Below, one piece after another: positions 36,991 to 49,100 of a stretch of DNA of 64,000 nt. How positions within the stretch are numbered: the stretch's first letter is position 1; each line of letters begins with the position of its first letter. The position numbers and the translations under genes were made by a program. Source of the DNA: Lanius collurio (taxonomy: Eukaryota > Chordata > Aves > Passeriformes > Laniidae); the NCBI GenBank assembly GCA_020086605.1, contig JACBWW010000012.1, forward strand, positions 14,836,881 to 14,900,880, read 5' to 3'. The notes beneath the pieces were generated by a model. The model had not been told where the DNA came from. It did no database searches and saw nothing but the letters and a program-made list of their open reading frames with translations.

Positions 36991-39900
36991 GTCCTGGGCA
37001 GCTGGCCTGGGTAGCGATGGTGTGAGGGCATCGAGGCACACTGCTGTTGGATTCCCCTGTGGTGGGAAGGGTGGGAACACAATGGATAGTGGAGGTCATT
37101 TGGAAGCAGGGAGAGTGAAAGGAAAGGATGGCAGTGAAGCCAGTAGGAGTAAAGAGGCCAAGGAATAAGCCTGGCAGGGGTTTCAGAGTTTCCCTGTACA
37201 CATACCCCTGTCAGAGCAGTTTCCCTGCTGCACGTGTAGTGAAGGCAAGGGAAACACCTCAAGTGGTTGCTACAGAAGCATTCGGGCTAAGTGTGTGCTA
37301 AGAGGGATGCACGAAGTGGTTGCTTGGAGCATCAGAAGTAATGCAAGAATTTCCTCTGAAGATCAAGGAAGGAAAATCCTTGAATAACTAGGAAAATTAA
37401 AGACTTGAAAGTGGCCCTTTGAAAAGTGCCCTGTTTTGTTTGGTTTTTTTTCAATAGAAATGGCCAATCAAGATATATGGAGGGAGAATACAAAACCTCA
37501 CTATACAGCTAAGCCTAATTTTAAGAAAACATTTGAGAAATGCTTTTCATTTTTTCCCATGCTTTGACAAAATTTAGATATCATTCTTTTATTAATAGCT
37601 TATGTACAACAGAGGCTATTAAATTAACCTGGAATTTCTTAGCTTGAAACCAATGTTTGTGAATACACTAAGCCAGAAAATACAGTTCAGGGAATGACTA
37701 AACTGAAATAGTGACCATATGTAATAAAAAAGGACATAATGATTTTGTATTTTAAGGTTTCAAAAGAGAAATACAGTAAAAAATACATTAAGATTTCAGG
37801 ATATGTTGAGTCTTATCACCGCCTCCTATAAGAATGAGAATTTCATGATTTGGTCATAATTTAGACCACTCTGTGGTCTAAATTCTCCACATTCCAATCA
37901 GGCTTGATTCTTCACTCTCACACCATTCAGACACCAATAAAACACAACTGATTGCTGAATTTATCAGATGGATTTGATGTAGGAGATTGCAATAACCAGC
38001 CCATCACCTGTGTCTGCCTGATTATCACTTGATTTCTCAAGTCTGAGTTTGCACAAGCATGTGATATGCACCACTTGGATTTCTGAGCCGGCTGTGATCA
38101 GGTGATGCCTCATGCTTATTGTGTTGTAAAACTTAAATCTAGATTCCGTCTCTCTAGTTAATTATGTATTTCCAGTTGGTTTTTATTGGCACGTTGAAGA
38201 AGGCACATCTCACAAAGACCAAATGATGATTCAGTTCATGGCCACTAAGTCTTCCTTTGCAAAATATTTTGGCATAAAGGACGTTTTTATATCAGCTAGA
38301 AATCACATTATCATCTATTGCTCTACCACTCAGGATATTGTGCTCAGTTGTACTCAGCTTTCCAGCATGTTTGCTTATGTGGGAAAACAGATGGGTAGAA
38401 AAGGACACATTTGCAGGGGAAAAAAAAAATCTCACCTGCAACATAGCTATTTTGAGATACTATACTTAGGGTCACTTATGCAATACAACAGCTGTTTTAC
38501 TCAATGGGATGAGTCTTTGTAGCTGAGTATGTGTGAGACCAAGAAGAGGGTCAAGAATACGTGCAGCACTTAAGTGGAGACAACAGGGACTGGAAGGAGT
38601 CTGGCAGTTGTAGTGGGATGGAATTGCCTGTTTTCAGGCAGCTTTATCACTGTTTACACTAGATCACATACTTCTGGGGTGAGACCAATACCAGTCTCCA
38701 AAAACATAATGTAAATCTCCTGTCACATATACAGTCACTTACACTGGCCTTTGTCTTTGGCACAGGGCCTTGTTTTGGTTTTGTGAGGGGCTTTTTGCAG
38801 TGAAAACGTAATGAATGTGGTAGCTACGTGCCTGTAAAACCAAGCAAGCTGCAGCGAGGTTGCTGGGGGAAGTCAGCCCTGTGCTGCTGCTTTTGGTTGG
38901 CCGTGCCTGGTTTACCCCACAATAAAAGTGCCGTGCCTTGGTCCCCACATCAGCTATAAAATAGGACAGCTAATACATGATAGCTGTGCCTCAGCAAAGT
39001 ACACCTCACCTGTCAGTCATTAGCCTGAATGTATTTGTCTAGGGAAGGTGACAGCAACAGCCTCATGCATCTGTTTGAGGGATTGCTCATGGCATACATG
39101 CATCCAAATCAGACCAGGCAACATTCCTCCTTGCTAAATCCAAGCATAATCTACTACACGAAGTAAATGGTAGATAATACTTGTTTTTACAGAATACCTA
39201 CTGGCTGACATTAGAAATAACCTTATTTTAGATAAGATACAAGAAGTGTAAGCCATCTGTCAAAATGGAGTGTATAAACGTATGTGAAATTGTTAGTCTA
39301 CAGGATTTGAGAAGGGATATGTTCTTAAAAAGGTGAATCATTATGGTTCACCTGTTTCAAAAACTGGGCTAATACTTAATGTAAATTATTTTGCACCTTT
39401 CCAATGACAAATGTTTGAAATGCAAAGTAGTGCAAGAAAATGTTGGGATGTCTCAAACTGCTTGAGGCTTAAATAATGGCTTTGGACCAGCCTTTGTGAG
39501 TAGGTCCATTCTCCCTAGTAATTCCCAAACCCACTGGTCAAATCTGAATTAAAGGGGTAGATATTTCCAGAATTACATGTTTTCATAAGTGTCCTGAAAC
39601 TAGGCCTATGCAGTGAACAGTAACCTTACCTGTACTCCCTATACAGCAAAAGCTGCAGTGTGAGCTCACCCTTCATTAGTCACAGGAGAATCCGCATGGA
39701 TGAGAGTGGCTTTTTCCCCCTCAGGGTGGGAAAAGCTTCAGTCAAAATTCACACTTCATTAGACACTGGATAATCGGAGCATGAGGCTCAAATCCATAGG
39801 CCTCATTAGTTCCCTTTCATTATTAAATTATTAACAGTTTCCCTGACAAAGCAGAACAAAGCAGCTGCCTTTGGACAGATATAGAAGAGTACAATTTCTA

Positions 39901-40070
39901 CTGCAGCTTATGGAGGACATTCAGATATTACATTTCTTAATAGCCTCAGTGCTATTTGAACAATCCGTACATTTCCATGATCAGCGGAGGTAACTCGGGT
40001 TTCTGGGCTGATGCAGAAACTGCTGGAAATATCTAAAGGAATCATATACAGTCTCTTTTCTGATGTCAAA
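36991..40070. other. Intergenic DNA upstream of SNRK, no gene seen
   Basis: Unique AT-rich sequence. It includes a perfect 12-bp hairpin at 37858-37884, and a segment at about 37950-38180 dense in short transcription-factor-like words (TAATTA, CACCTG, GATTA). The largest open frame (38223-38522, plus) shows no recognisable domain. An AATAAA near 38920 lies in a slightly GC-richer patch (38740-38960) that could be an old LTR remnant, but I could not find its ends. Confidence 0.7.
37858..37884. repeat. Perfect 12-bp inverted repeat with 3-base loop
   Basis: The arm AATTTAGACCAC (37858-37869) and its exact reverse complement (37873-37884) flank TCT. The inner part, ACCAC...GTGGT, places two facing RUNX-type core words. 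There is no U-tract or neighbouring gene to suggest a terminator, and eukaryotic context argues against one. Confidence 0.8.
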
Positions 40071-40074
40071 GCTG

Positions 40075-41262
40075 AATTTAAGATTTGCAAATGATCCCAA
40101 GGGCAACAAGAAGAGCTTCTACCCCAACTCGAAGAGTAAAAGACTGAAAACAGGAGACATGGTCTTGTTCCTGAATGGGGCAAATGACCTAGCAATGGAA
40201 ACAGATGAGGTTGTAGCTCTCAGAGCCACTGTTGCCTCAGGCATATCATCAAGGTCTCCCAGATCTCTGTGCTTAGAGTTCGTGGAGAACTGCCGGCAAT
40301 GGGTAAGGATCAAGTAAAGGATTACATGGGAGAATTTGACCCATAGACATTCATGGGACCAACAGAGCTGTAATCAAGCTGTTGAGGGAGCTGTCTGGTG
40401 TCACTACAAGACTGCACTTTTATATTTGAAAGGTAGTGGAGACTGGAGTCTCCACAACCATTGGAGTGTTCCCCAATGACCCTTGGAAAAAAGCCCAAAG
40501 GGAAGCTCTTAGCTGATCAGCCTCACTGCAGTCCATATGGAAATCCATGTCGTCTTGGAACACTTTTCTGAACACAGGAAGGAGGAGGTGATCAGGAATA
40601 GACAGCATGCCTCACCAACCCAATTGCCTTCTATTGTAATACAACTGGATTTGTAGATGAGGAAGAGGAGAGGATATTTTTTACCTTGACTTTTGCAGTG
40701 TTTTTGACACTGTCTACTGTGTTGTATCCCAATTAACACATTGTGGGCTAGATAGATGGACAACCACATGGGTAAAAAATTGGATGATAGGACTCAGAGG
40801 CCAGCAGTTAAAGAGCTGTACTCTCTCAGGAGGCCAGTAAGAAGTGGAGTACTGAAGGGATCTGTCCTGGGACCTGACCTGTTTAATGTCTGTAGGAATG
40901 CCTAGAGGAGGTGACAGAGTGCCCTTTCATCAAGTTTGTGGATGACAGCAAATTAGAGGGAGAGCCAATACCGTCAAAGGTAGAGCCCTTGTCACTCAGA
41001 GGGACTCAGGCTGAAGGAATGGTGTGACAAGAGCCTCATGAAGTTCAACCAGGTCAAACAGTATCTGGGACAGACTAACTCCGTGCAGGGTATGGCTCTG
41101 TGGAGAAGGGTGTGGGGTCCTGGGGGACAGCTGGGTAAGCCTAAGCCAGTGACGAAGGCTAACAGCATCCCTGGACTGTGTCAGTAGGAACACAGCCAGA
41201 AGAGGGGGGAAGCAATTACCATCCTCTGCTTGGCACTCAGACTGCCTCTGGAATACTGAGCT
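40075..41262 (+). mobile_element. CR1 LINE fragment, internal (reverse transcriptase region), decayed
   Basis: The longest CR1 remnant here. Recognisable internal phrases occur in order: GATCCCAAGGGCAACAAGAAG near 40092, TGAATGGGGCAAATGACCT near 40173, the GCATGCCTCACCAACC phrase near 40606, TTTTGACACTGTCTACTG near 40702, TTTGTGGATGACAGCAAATTAG near 40936 (DNA for the RT active-site FVDD-like box) and CTCATGAAGTTCAACCAGG near 41035. Many stops and frameshifts break the frame. Unlike most copies it lacks the CR1 3' end, stopping near 41262, so it was truncated or rearranged after insertion. Small open frames inside it are fragments, not host genes. Confidence 0.88.
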
Positions 41263-44200
41263 TTTCCACCACCACATAGTTGCTTTGCAGTGCTGCTGCA
41301 GGCCTTTCCAAAAAGTCTCTCCTTCCTTCTCCTAGGAAAGGCACAAACACCCACCTACAACCACAGGAAACACAAAGCAAGGCCATGGGTGCTCTAGTGC
41401 TGTGGAGGAAGAAGGCGTGTGTTTCCTGGGATGAGGGGAGAGTAGTGTTTCCCACTGATGTCAAGGGCAATTATACAGTTGCTGACAGCTGTGAAGGAAG
41501 CACATATCATGTCCCCTAACTCCTCATTTGCTTTTTAGTCAAAGCAACTAATCCTACCTGGTGACACAAATAGCAGACACAGTGATACAGGGGACCCTTG
41601 GACTGACAGGGAAAGTGGGATGTGGCCCAAGCTGACTTAGCCCAAGCAAGGGGGACAAAAATATCAGGCTGAGACCCAGCATGCAGCCTTTCTGAGTCCT
41701 GACTAGCACAGAAGTAGTGCAGAAACTTTGCCCTTCCTATGATACCTTTGTCCCACATCTTATTCTGGTGAGCTGATGACACAGTTCAAAAGCTCCTGCT
41801 TCAGTCAGAAAGGAACAGGATATTAAAAGAACATCAGGCATAGAAACCATGAATGAAGCAAGGTAAGACATGAACTCCTAATGCCTTGGTCTGAAAGGAT
41901 AAAAATGTGTCAATTTGGAAGGGAAGGTAGAGGCACAAAGTCTGTGGACATGCCATTAGTGTTTTAAGTGATAAACTAATTAAACATAGTAAAGTTAGGA
42001 GTGGTTCTAAGGCTAGTGACTTGCATTCCTTTTCACTTATGGTTTTGGGCTTGGCCCAAGTTATTTAGGGATTCCTAGTAACTGTTCCAGAAGAGCCAGG
42101 ATAGGAAAAAGTGAGTCAGTTGAAGAAAAAAAAATCCCTTAGTGCCAGCATGTTCCTTTATAGTAGTCAGGAGCCTAACTCAGGAGTAATCTCTGTCTGT
42201 TCTGGGAAAGGTTGGGAGGCCTCTGTGTGGAACAAAGTGCCAGGTTTCCTTGTGCAGGTGTCGTGCTGGCTGGGGAAGACTTTGTCTGAACTGGTTTCTC
42301 AAAATCCCCAATCACCTTGCCTGGGTAGAACAACAAAGAAAGCAGCATTGACCTGGGAGGAAGAAGGGAAGGTAGGGTTTAGAAAAATTGTCCTTCTGAA
42401 AAACAAATCTATGGTGAGACACTGTAAATGACTGGCAGAAAAAATTCTTTCAATTTCTCTATGAAGTATGGGGCTTGAATGCACTAAATTGTAGAAAGTA
42501 TAGAAAATCAGCCATACATGCGCTGCTACAGGGGAAAACACACAATTATTGAGTTAAAATCAAAATTAGAATTCTGATCATGTGACAGATTACTTAACCC
42601 CAGTTGTTTGCTACTGAAGCGTAAGTGCTAATGGCTAGGATATGACCTATATTCCACCCTGCCACTTTAATGGATGAAACAGAACTATCATGTCCTAAAA
42701 AGCAAGTATTTAAAAGCTTTTTGCAGTATTATAATTGTTGCTTATTTTCAGCTATGTTCAAACACACATTATCACCTAAGGACAGGTCTTTAGTTGTACA
42801 TACCCCTGATCTAAACTTAATTACGTCCAGTGTGCTGTAGGAAATGACAAGATGTGATGTGGAGACGTGTTGCTGAAGACCTGTACAACTATGTAATGCC
42901 ATGGATTTAAAAATAAGCAATTCCTTGGAAGGAGAGCTTGAGAATTGCACCTTTGAGTGCAATTGTAGTCATGGAACAGCAGTAATCATGTTTTACACAG
43001 CAAAATATGTTTCTTTGGAATAACAGATGTTCATCTAAAAGGATAGCGTTGCCATTTTCACAAGTGCAACATTTCAGTTTTGAAATGAAACATTTCAAGA
43101 ATTCATGTCAACAAAGGATTTGGGGTTATGGGGTTTTGTTTGATTATTTTTTTTAGTTCTGATGAATGCTATACTGAATACTGACACATCTGCTCTCAGC
43201 ACTCAACAAATGTAGTCAAAATGACCTCTGCCAGTGCAGTAAAGGCAAATGGTTAAAGCTTTGTGGTTAAACTCACACCCTGGAATGAAGACTGAAGGGC
43301 AGAGCAGCTTTCCAGGTTTAGCAGATTGAAGCTCCACATTCCCAAGAATTCACAGCTCCAGCCTTGGCCTGGACTTTTCTACTAGTGCTGCAGAAATTGT
43401 ACCCACCTACAGCTAAACTTCAATTTGGCCTATGCCTTAGAGTATTTCCAAGTACACTAAGAAAGGAGTATTTCTATTTTGCTTGTGTTTGTTTACTTTT
43501 GGTCAGTTTTCCTTTCTGTACTTAGTCTTCCTTTTCTTTAGGTGGCCTGAGAAGAATGCTGTGTGTTTAATTTATCAGATTTCTGATTTACAAAGTTACT
43601 GGCAAATGTTTAGAACTTCTCAATTCAGCCTGGAAATGAAGAAAGAAAAGCAGTTTTCTTATAATGACTTTGTTTCTGACACTGAGTAGGTGCACAAATT
43701 GAGGTCTCTGAGAGAGATAAGTAAAGAACCATTTTCACTGAAAAAGAAAGGAAAGAAAAGGAATAGAAATGAGACTTCAGAAACTTCTGGTTTGTAAGAG
43801 CTGTCACATAATGTAGTGGTTAGAACCACAACACAAAATAACCATGCTCATACAATGCATGATTATTTGAACAACTAGGAGATTTACTATGTTTTAGACA
43901 AATTTCATGCTGTTAAAGGCAGCTTGAATATGTTCTTTAACGTTTCTCCCATTTTACAAAGAGAAACAATATTGGAGCCACATTTTTAAAAAATCTTCAG
44001 GTTTAGCTCCAAATGAAAAGCAACCCCAAACATAATCAAATGCAGAACTTCTAATTCCATTTCCATGTTTAAACAATGACATTCTCTTTCTCAATCACTG
44101 GTAAATAACATTTGTTGTCCATTTACAAGTAAGGTTTTTAAAAAAGAAATAGTGTGTCATGATTCCTAATTAGAACATTCATATAGATGGGTTGCCAGTC

Positions 44201-46022
44201 TTCAAGATTAGTGCATATATTTCTCTGCGTTCCCACAGTAACTCTTTTATAGCTGAGTTGGATTTGTTGCTGACATCTCTGAAACTGTGTCAATGTTTTC
44301 TTGAAGTCCTACCCAGCCCTTTCCTGCCAACATCCGATTGAGAATTTAATGGCCCAGATTCTTTGAGGACTGAAACTGAGCAAGTTATGTCATGAAGCCA
44401 CTGTTGTGCTTGTTCTCTGTTCTAAAGAAAGACCAGGATTAGTTTTTCCTCAGACCCACAACAGAAAATGTATGCTGTTTCAACTCCCTTTACCAGTCTA
44501 AGGACTGGAAACCTAAGGAGAAAAAGAACCCAGGGTTAATATTTTTTATGTCTGTTTGATCACTGCCTGTGAAGCAGAATTTGTCCCATGGCACTGTAAC
44601 CACATTCACTGTAGGACTATTTTAGAAAATTATCAAGACTATTTATTTAATACTCCTGTAATATATAAATGAGTCTGTATTACTCATAGTGAACATATGC
44701 TTTGCTGTATTTTATTCTCATGTCAATGCAACCCCATTATTATAAATCAAACAGAGGATTTGACAGACTACTTCATTCATGTCGTGCTCACTGCTCCCAC
44801 TGTTCCCTGAAACACACACAATGGGCCATTTATAAAAGGAACAAACTCCAACAGCTGATTTTACTTCTTCTAACAGCTGAGTGCATCTTGCTGTAACCCC
44901 AAAGATGTTTTAGCTTATTTGTTTTGACTAACAAACTTGCTGGCTAGCTCATGTAATATTTGTGAAATTATAGCAGATTGTTAGAAGTGTATTTAGAACA
45001 GTTATAAGTCACTGATATTCATGCTCTTCAAAAGGCACTGCGCAATACTATCAGCAAGAACTAAATATTCTACTTGAGAAAAAGAGGCACATTTCTTATC
45101 TGTTGTTTGAACGAAGAAAAGGGTGGGGACATTTTTGAAGCAATCATCCATTCAAAATATTTCCAGATCGAATCACACCTTTTACACCGCAGAGTATAAA
45201 TGACTGCAGTGAAGTATATTTCATAATGGAACAAAACAAATTTCATAATGGAACAAAGAAATGTAAACTAAATGTAAGTTTTTGTGACCAGCAATAAATT
45301 AGATGATCATATCTTTCACATTGATAAAATAGAATTGGTGCAGAGCTTGGAGAAGATTTCTTAGAGACACAATTTTCTTAACATTGTTTTAAATTACTCA
45401 TTGAATTTTTTTAGGCTTTTTTACTTTTTGTTCTAAAATTACTGATCTGTTTGTTTTATCACGTCTCAAGGAAACGCAGGCATGTACATGTAATAAAACT
45501 GTTATGGTACTTGTTTGTGCACTTTGCATGCTAGCTGACTAGGCAAGCAATTATGCTAATCTAGCTGCTAAATGTATTTATTACTTGTGCTGGAGTCACA
45601 GCCACACCTGTCTGCTCAATCTCACACCAGGGCAGGGGAGCCCGGGAACAATAGTTCTTCTTTGGAAAATGGAAAGCTTTGTTAGAATGTTTGTGTACGG
45701 CAGACCCTTTCCACTCCAAACATCCCAATCCTCAAATATTTGAATTAAAAACATTTGATCCACAGATGATTGGGAAGGACTTGCTGCTGAGTCATAGGCA
45801 GCATTCTGAAATGTCTATGACTGCTTTCCAGTCTTTGGTAGATACAGGGGCTTGTTCTCAGGGAGTCAGGGAAATGCAACTGGAAATAAATTCAGTCATG
45901 TCATGTCTTCCACAGTAGTATGAGAAATTCCACTGTTCTGCCCTTGCTAAAAGGGTCTTCTAGTAGTAACTGGGGTGCAAAGTGTTAGGAATCATCTGGC
46001 CAAGGAGGGCAACAGTTTTTGG
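41263..46022. other. Intergenic DNA, no gene seen
   Basis: AT-rich unique sequence with only short open frames on both strands, none with a recognisable product. It contains a 22-base tandem duplication at 45218-45261 and a stretch at about 45480-45600 with palindromic ACATGT, an octamer-like ATGCTAAT and repeated GCTAG words that might be a conserved element. Confidence 0.7.
45218..45261. repeat. Tandem duplication, 22-base unit
   Basis: Two adjacent copies of a unit that begins ATTTCATAATGGAACAAA; they differ at only one or two bases near the 3' end. This points to a recent local duplication. Confidence 0.88.
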
Positions 46023-46119
46023 TCTCTTCTCTTCTCTTCTCTTCTCTTCTCTTCTCTTCTCTTCTCTTCTCTTCTCTTCTCTTCTCTTCTCTTCTCTTCT
46101 CTTCTCTTCTCTTCTCTTC
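46023..46119 (+). repeat. (TCTCT)n pentanucleotide microsatellite
   Basis: 97 bases with a perfect 5-base period, about 19 copies, with no interruption, followed by a decayed CT-rich tail to about 46140. One strand is pure pyrimidine and the other pure purine. It lacks stops in the plus-strand frames, producing Ser-Leu-Leu-Phe-Ser repeat frames at 45975-46343 that should not be annotated as genes. Confidence 0.98.
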
Positions 46120-46140
46120 CCTTTCTCCTCTCCTCTCTCA

Positions 46141-49100
46141 CCCCATGGGTCATCTGTACTTATGGCCTTAACTCTCTTCCGAGCAAACCCAATGAGGGGT
46201 TGGAGGTGCTGGGGTGCAGAAAAAGAGCCGACCGTAAGAGAGGTGCTATACTGTATTTCCCAAGAGATGCTAAATTGATACTTTTTCTAAAAGTTGGAAG
46301 AGGCAAGGTTGAGCACTGGGTCTGCAGACATCTTCCCTCATAAGCACCTTGGAGGCACAGTTGAATCCTAATGCCCAGTTTTGCCACGACTAGGTTCCAC
46401 ATAAATCTGAGTACTTAGTGTTGAGCACTGGTGGCTCTGTGCTCTAAGCCTTACTCACATCTCTGGAATAATTACTCTGAAGCCTTTGGGGTCCCAGCCA
46501 ATAGAAAACAGTAGGCACAAGGATTTAGGTGGAATTTAGGCCAGCAGAGTCTGGGACTAAGATCAATATTTAGATTAATTGAAGGTGTTATTCAGCCTTC
46601 TCTCCCCCTCATTTTGGATAGCTAGCAATCAGCCTTTTCTTTCTTTTAGAGGTCTGAATATTTATGCAACCAGGAATAAATCTATCCCAACCTCCTCTAG
46701 GATTTCCACAATTAGTACTTCCAGCTACACTCCGGAGTTGAATCACATACCTTCTAGCAGCGATGTTCAGAACACAACTGAGTGACTGTCAGCTGGCCAA
46801 GCTTGCACATGCTTTGGAGTGCATCTCTGGTTTCCTAGGGAACCTCGCCTGTGTCCCCCTGTGGTGTTCAGAGACATTTTGTTACTGCCACTGTTCATGG
46901 TTTTGTACATCCCTAGGTAGTCAACACAAGAAAGGGGCATTTGCATATTTTATTCTTAAGTTTCTAAAGCAGTTAGATGAATTGCTGACCATACAAAGCT
47001 GTTGTACTTCTAACTGTAAAACTCAAGAGCCTTGTCTAGAAGTTTGAAGTTGAAGATCTACCTTACTAATCTCACCTACACTGCCAGTATGGGCTAATGA
47101 CCAGCTCTGACTGTCAGGGCACTGTTCATGCAAGCATCTACCTGTGGCTTTATTCTGATTTATTTATCTCCTGTTGTTCAGAACCAGTTATTCTTCAAAG
47201 ATCCAAATCTGTCTCGCAGCCCACATATCTAGTGTCATCCTGCAACCATTAACAACTTGCCTCTTACCTTGCACAGTAGGCGAGCAGGCTGAACTTTCTC
47301 CAGGGAGTCTTTAAAGTATACACAGTATCTTTGCTCAAGAATAATCTATTTATTTCTTTAAAGAAGAGTGTGTGTGTGTAAGCACTGGATATTGAGGATA
47401 TTGGCCAAAATCTTTTCCGTGAGCTTTTCTTTCAAAGCAGAAAATATTCCACAGAGAGCAAATACTTCTGGGAAAAGCAAAGATTTAATAAGATTTTCAG
47501 TCCATCTTCATATGCATTCATTCATCTATCTCTAGACACTCTGAGACCCCTGTCACAGATGTAGGCTTGATATGCACTTTATCTTTTCTTCTTTACACAT
47601 ATTGGTCACAGATGTCTGAATACTACATTTTCCATGGCAGGCTGAGGATTTAATGCTTTCCTCCAGAGGAGAGATAAGAGCCGGAACATGTGTAGGCAGG
47701 ATTGCATTTTCATTTGTAATCAGTAATGTGTAAAGTTTGCGAAAGTTTGTTGACACTCTTATGATATGTTCTATCTCCATTAGAGGGGTAGTGAACAGGG
47801 TTATGTGGTCAGATACCATTTTATTTGAAAAGAACTTCTCTCTTTTTACCAGTCCAGAAACATTCTCCATCACTTCTGTCTCATGTAAAGACATACACAG
47901 CCTTATCATTTTCCAGTCTTATTACTCCTTCTTATCATTCATATTTAATGTATTTCTACCTTCTGTGTTGTAGCCATTTACATTTTATTGATTCTTGGAT
48001 GCTGTTTACAAGTCAGTGATTTATTATCTTTCACTTCTCTTTGTGCTGACAGGGAACATTGCTATTTTGCTAATTCTGGTATCGTGTGAGGTAAATATAT
48101 TTGTGTCCAAACCCCATGAAAATGTACAGTATGCATTTACACCGTGCTAATTGTTATTACACAGATTTTTAGAGAAGGAGAGAAGAAAATTCATGGTTAA
48201 GGGTGACATCCCACTTTCTGCTCATGAAACTTGGTATTGAAGCATATGCAATTCATTCATTATCTGTCACTCTTTAGGGGGCTGTGCAATTTCTAGCACA
48301 AGAGAGGACATGAAACATTCAGGCCAGAGCTTTTAAACTGAGGTGCCAAAAGGTGGCTATCCAAGGCTTTTGAGTTAAGGATGGATTTAAGAGCCTCTAA
48401 ATTTAGAAATGGAATGGAATGCTATGTGTGCGCAAAACTAAAATTTTTAACAAAAACTGGTGAAAAGTGAGCCAGAATATCTCATGCACAGGGTAAGGTC
48501 TGGGGCAGCACTATGGTGTGTATCACTTACCAAGTGCCACAGCATGAATAAAACCAGGGGACACACACAACATGGGACAGGGACCAGCAGCAGCTGCAGG
48601 GCACTGCTCTGTCCCCTGGTGATGGCAGCCACTGGCACAGCTCTGTCCCCTGGTGATGGCAGCCTCTGGTGTGAGAGATTTGCCACTTCTTCCACACCAC
48701 ACATTTCCAGAGCAAGGATCAGATCCCTTGGGTACAGTGTTATTTGTCCTGCCCTTTGCTCCTCTCAGCTTTGTAAATTATTTTTTTTTTGTGGGAGACA
48801 GAATAGGAATAATAGACCATGGTAGTTCAGCTGTATTGACAATAAGCCAGCCCCTTTTCTCTGGCTCACCTGACAACAAAGCTGGTGAGCTGTTGAAAAC
48901 CTCACAGATTATTGCTGGAGGACTGTGTTCATGATGAAATGGCTTGGCTAAAATTACACCTGGCAAAAGTGAGTTATTTGCTTAGGAAAAATAGTCATTT
49001 CCACTCCTCATGGAACATGTGTGCCTGCCATTTCTTGGTTTGCACACAGAGGCTGTAGATAGATTCCTCTTGCACATTACAAACCAGCATTTTCTAGGAA

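Noticed and set aside
38740..38960. Possible old LTR (AATAAA near 38920 in a GC-richer patch)
   Set aside because: I could not find TG/CA termini, a target-site duplication or a second LTR feature, so the evidence is too thin.
45975..46343. Ser/Leu/Phe-repeat membrane-like protein
   Set aside because: It is simply the translation of the (TCTCT)n microsatellite.
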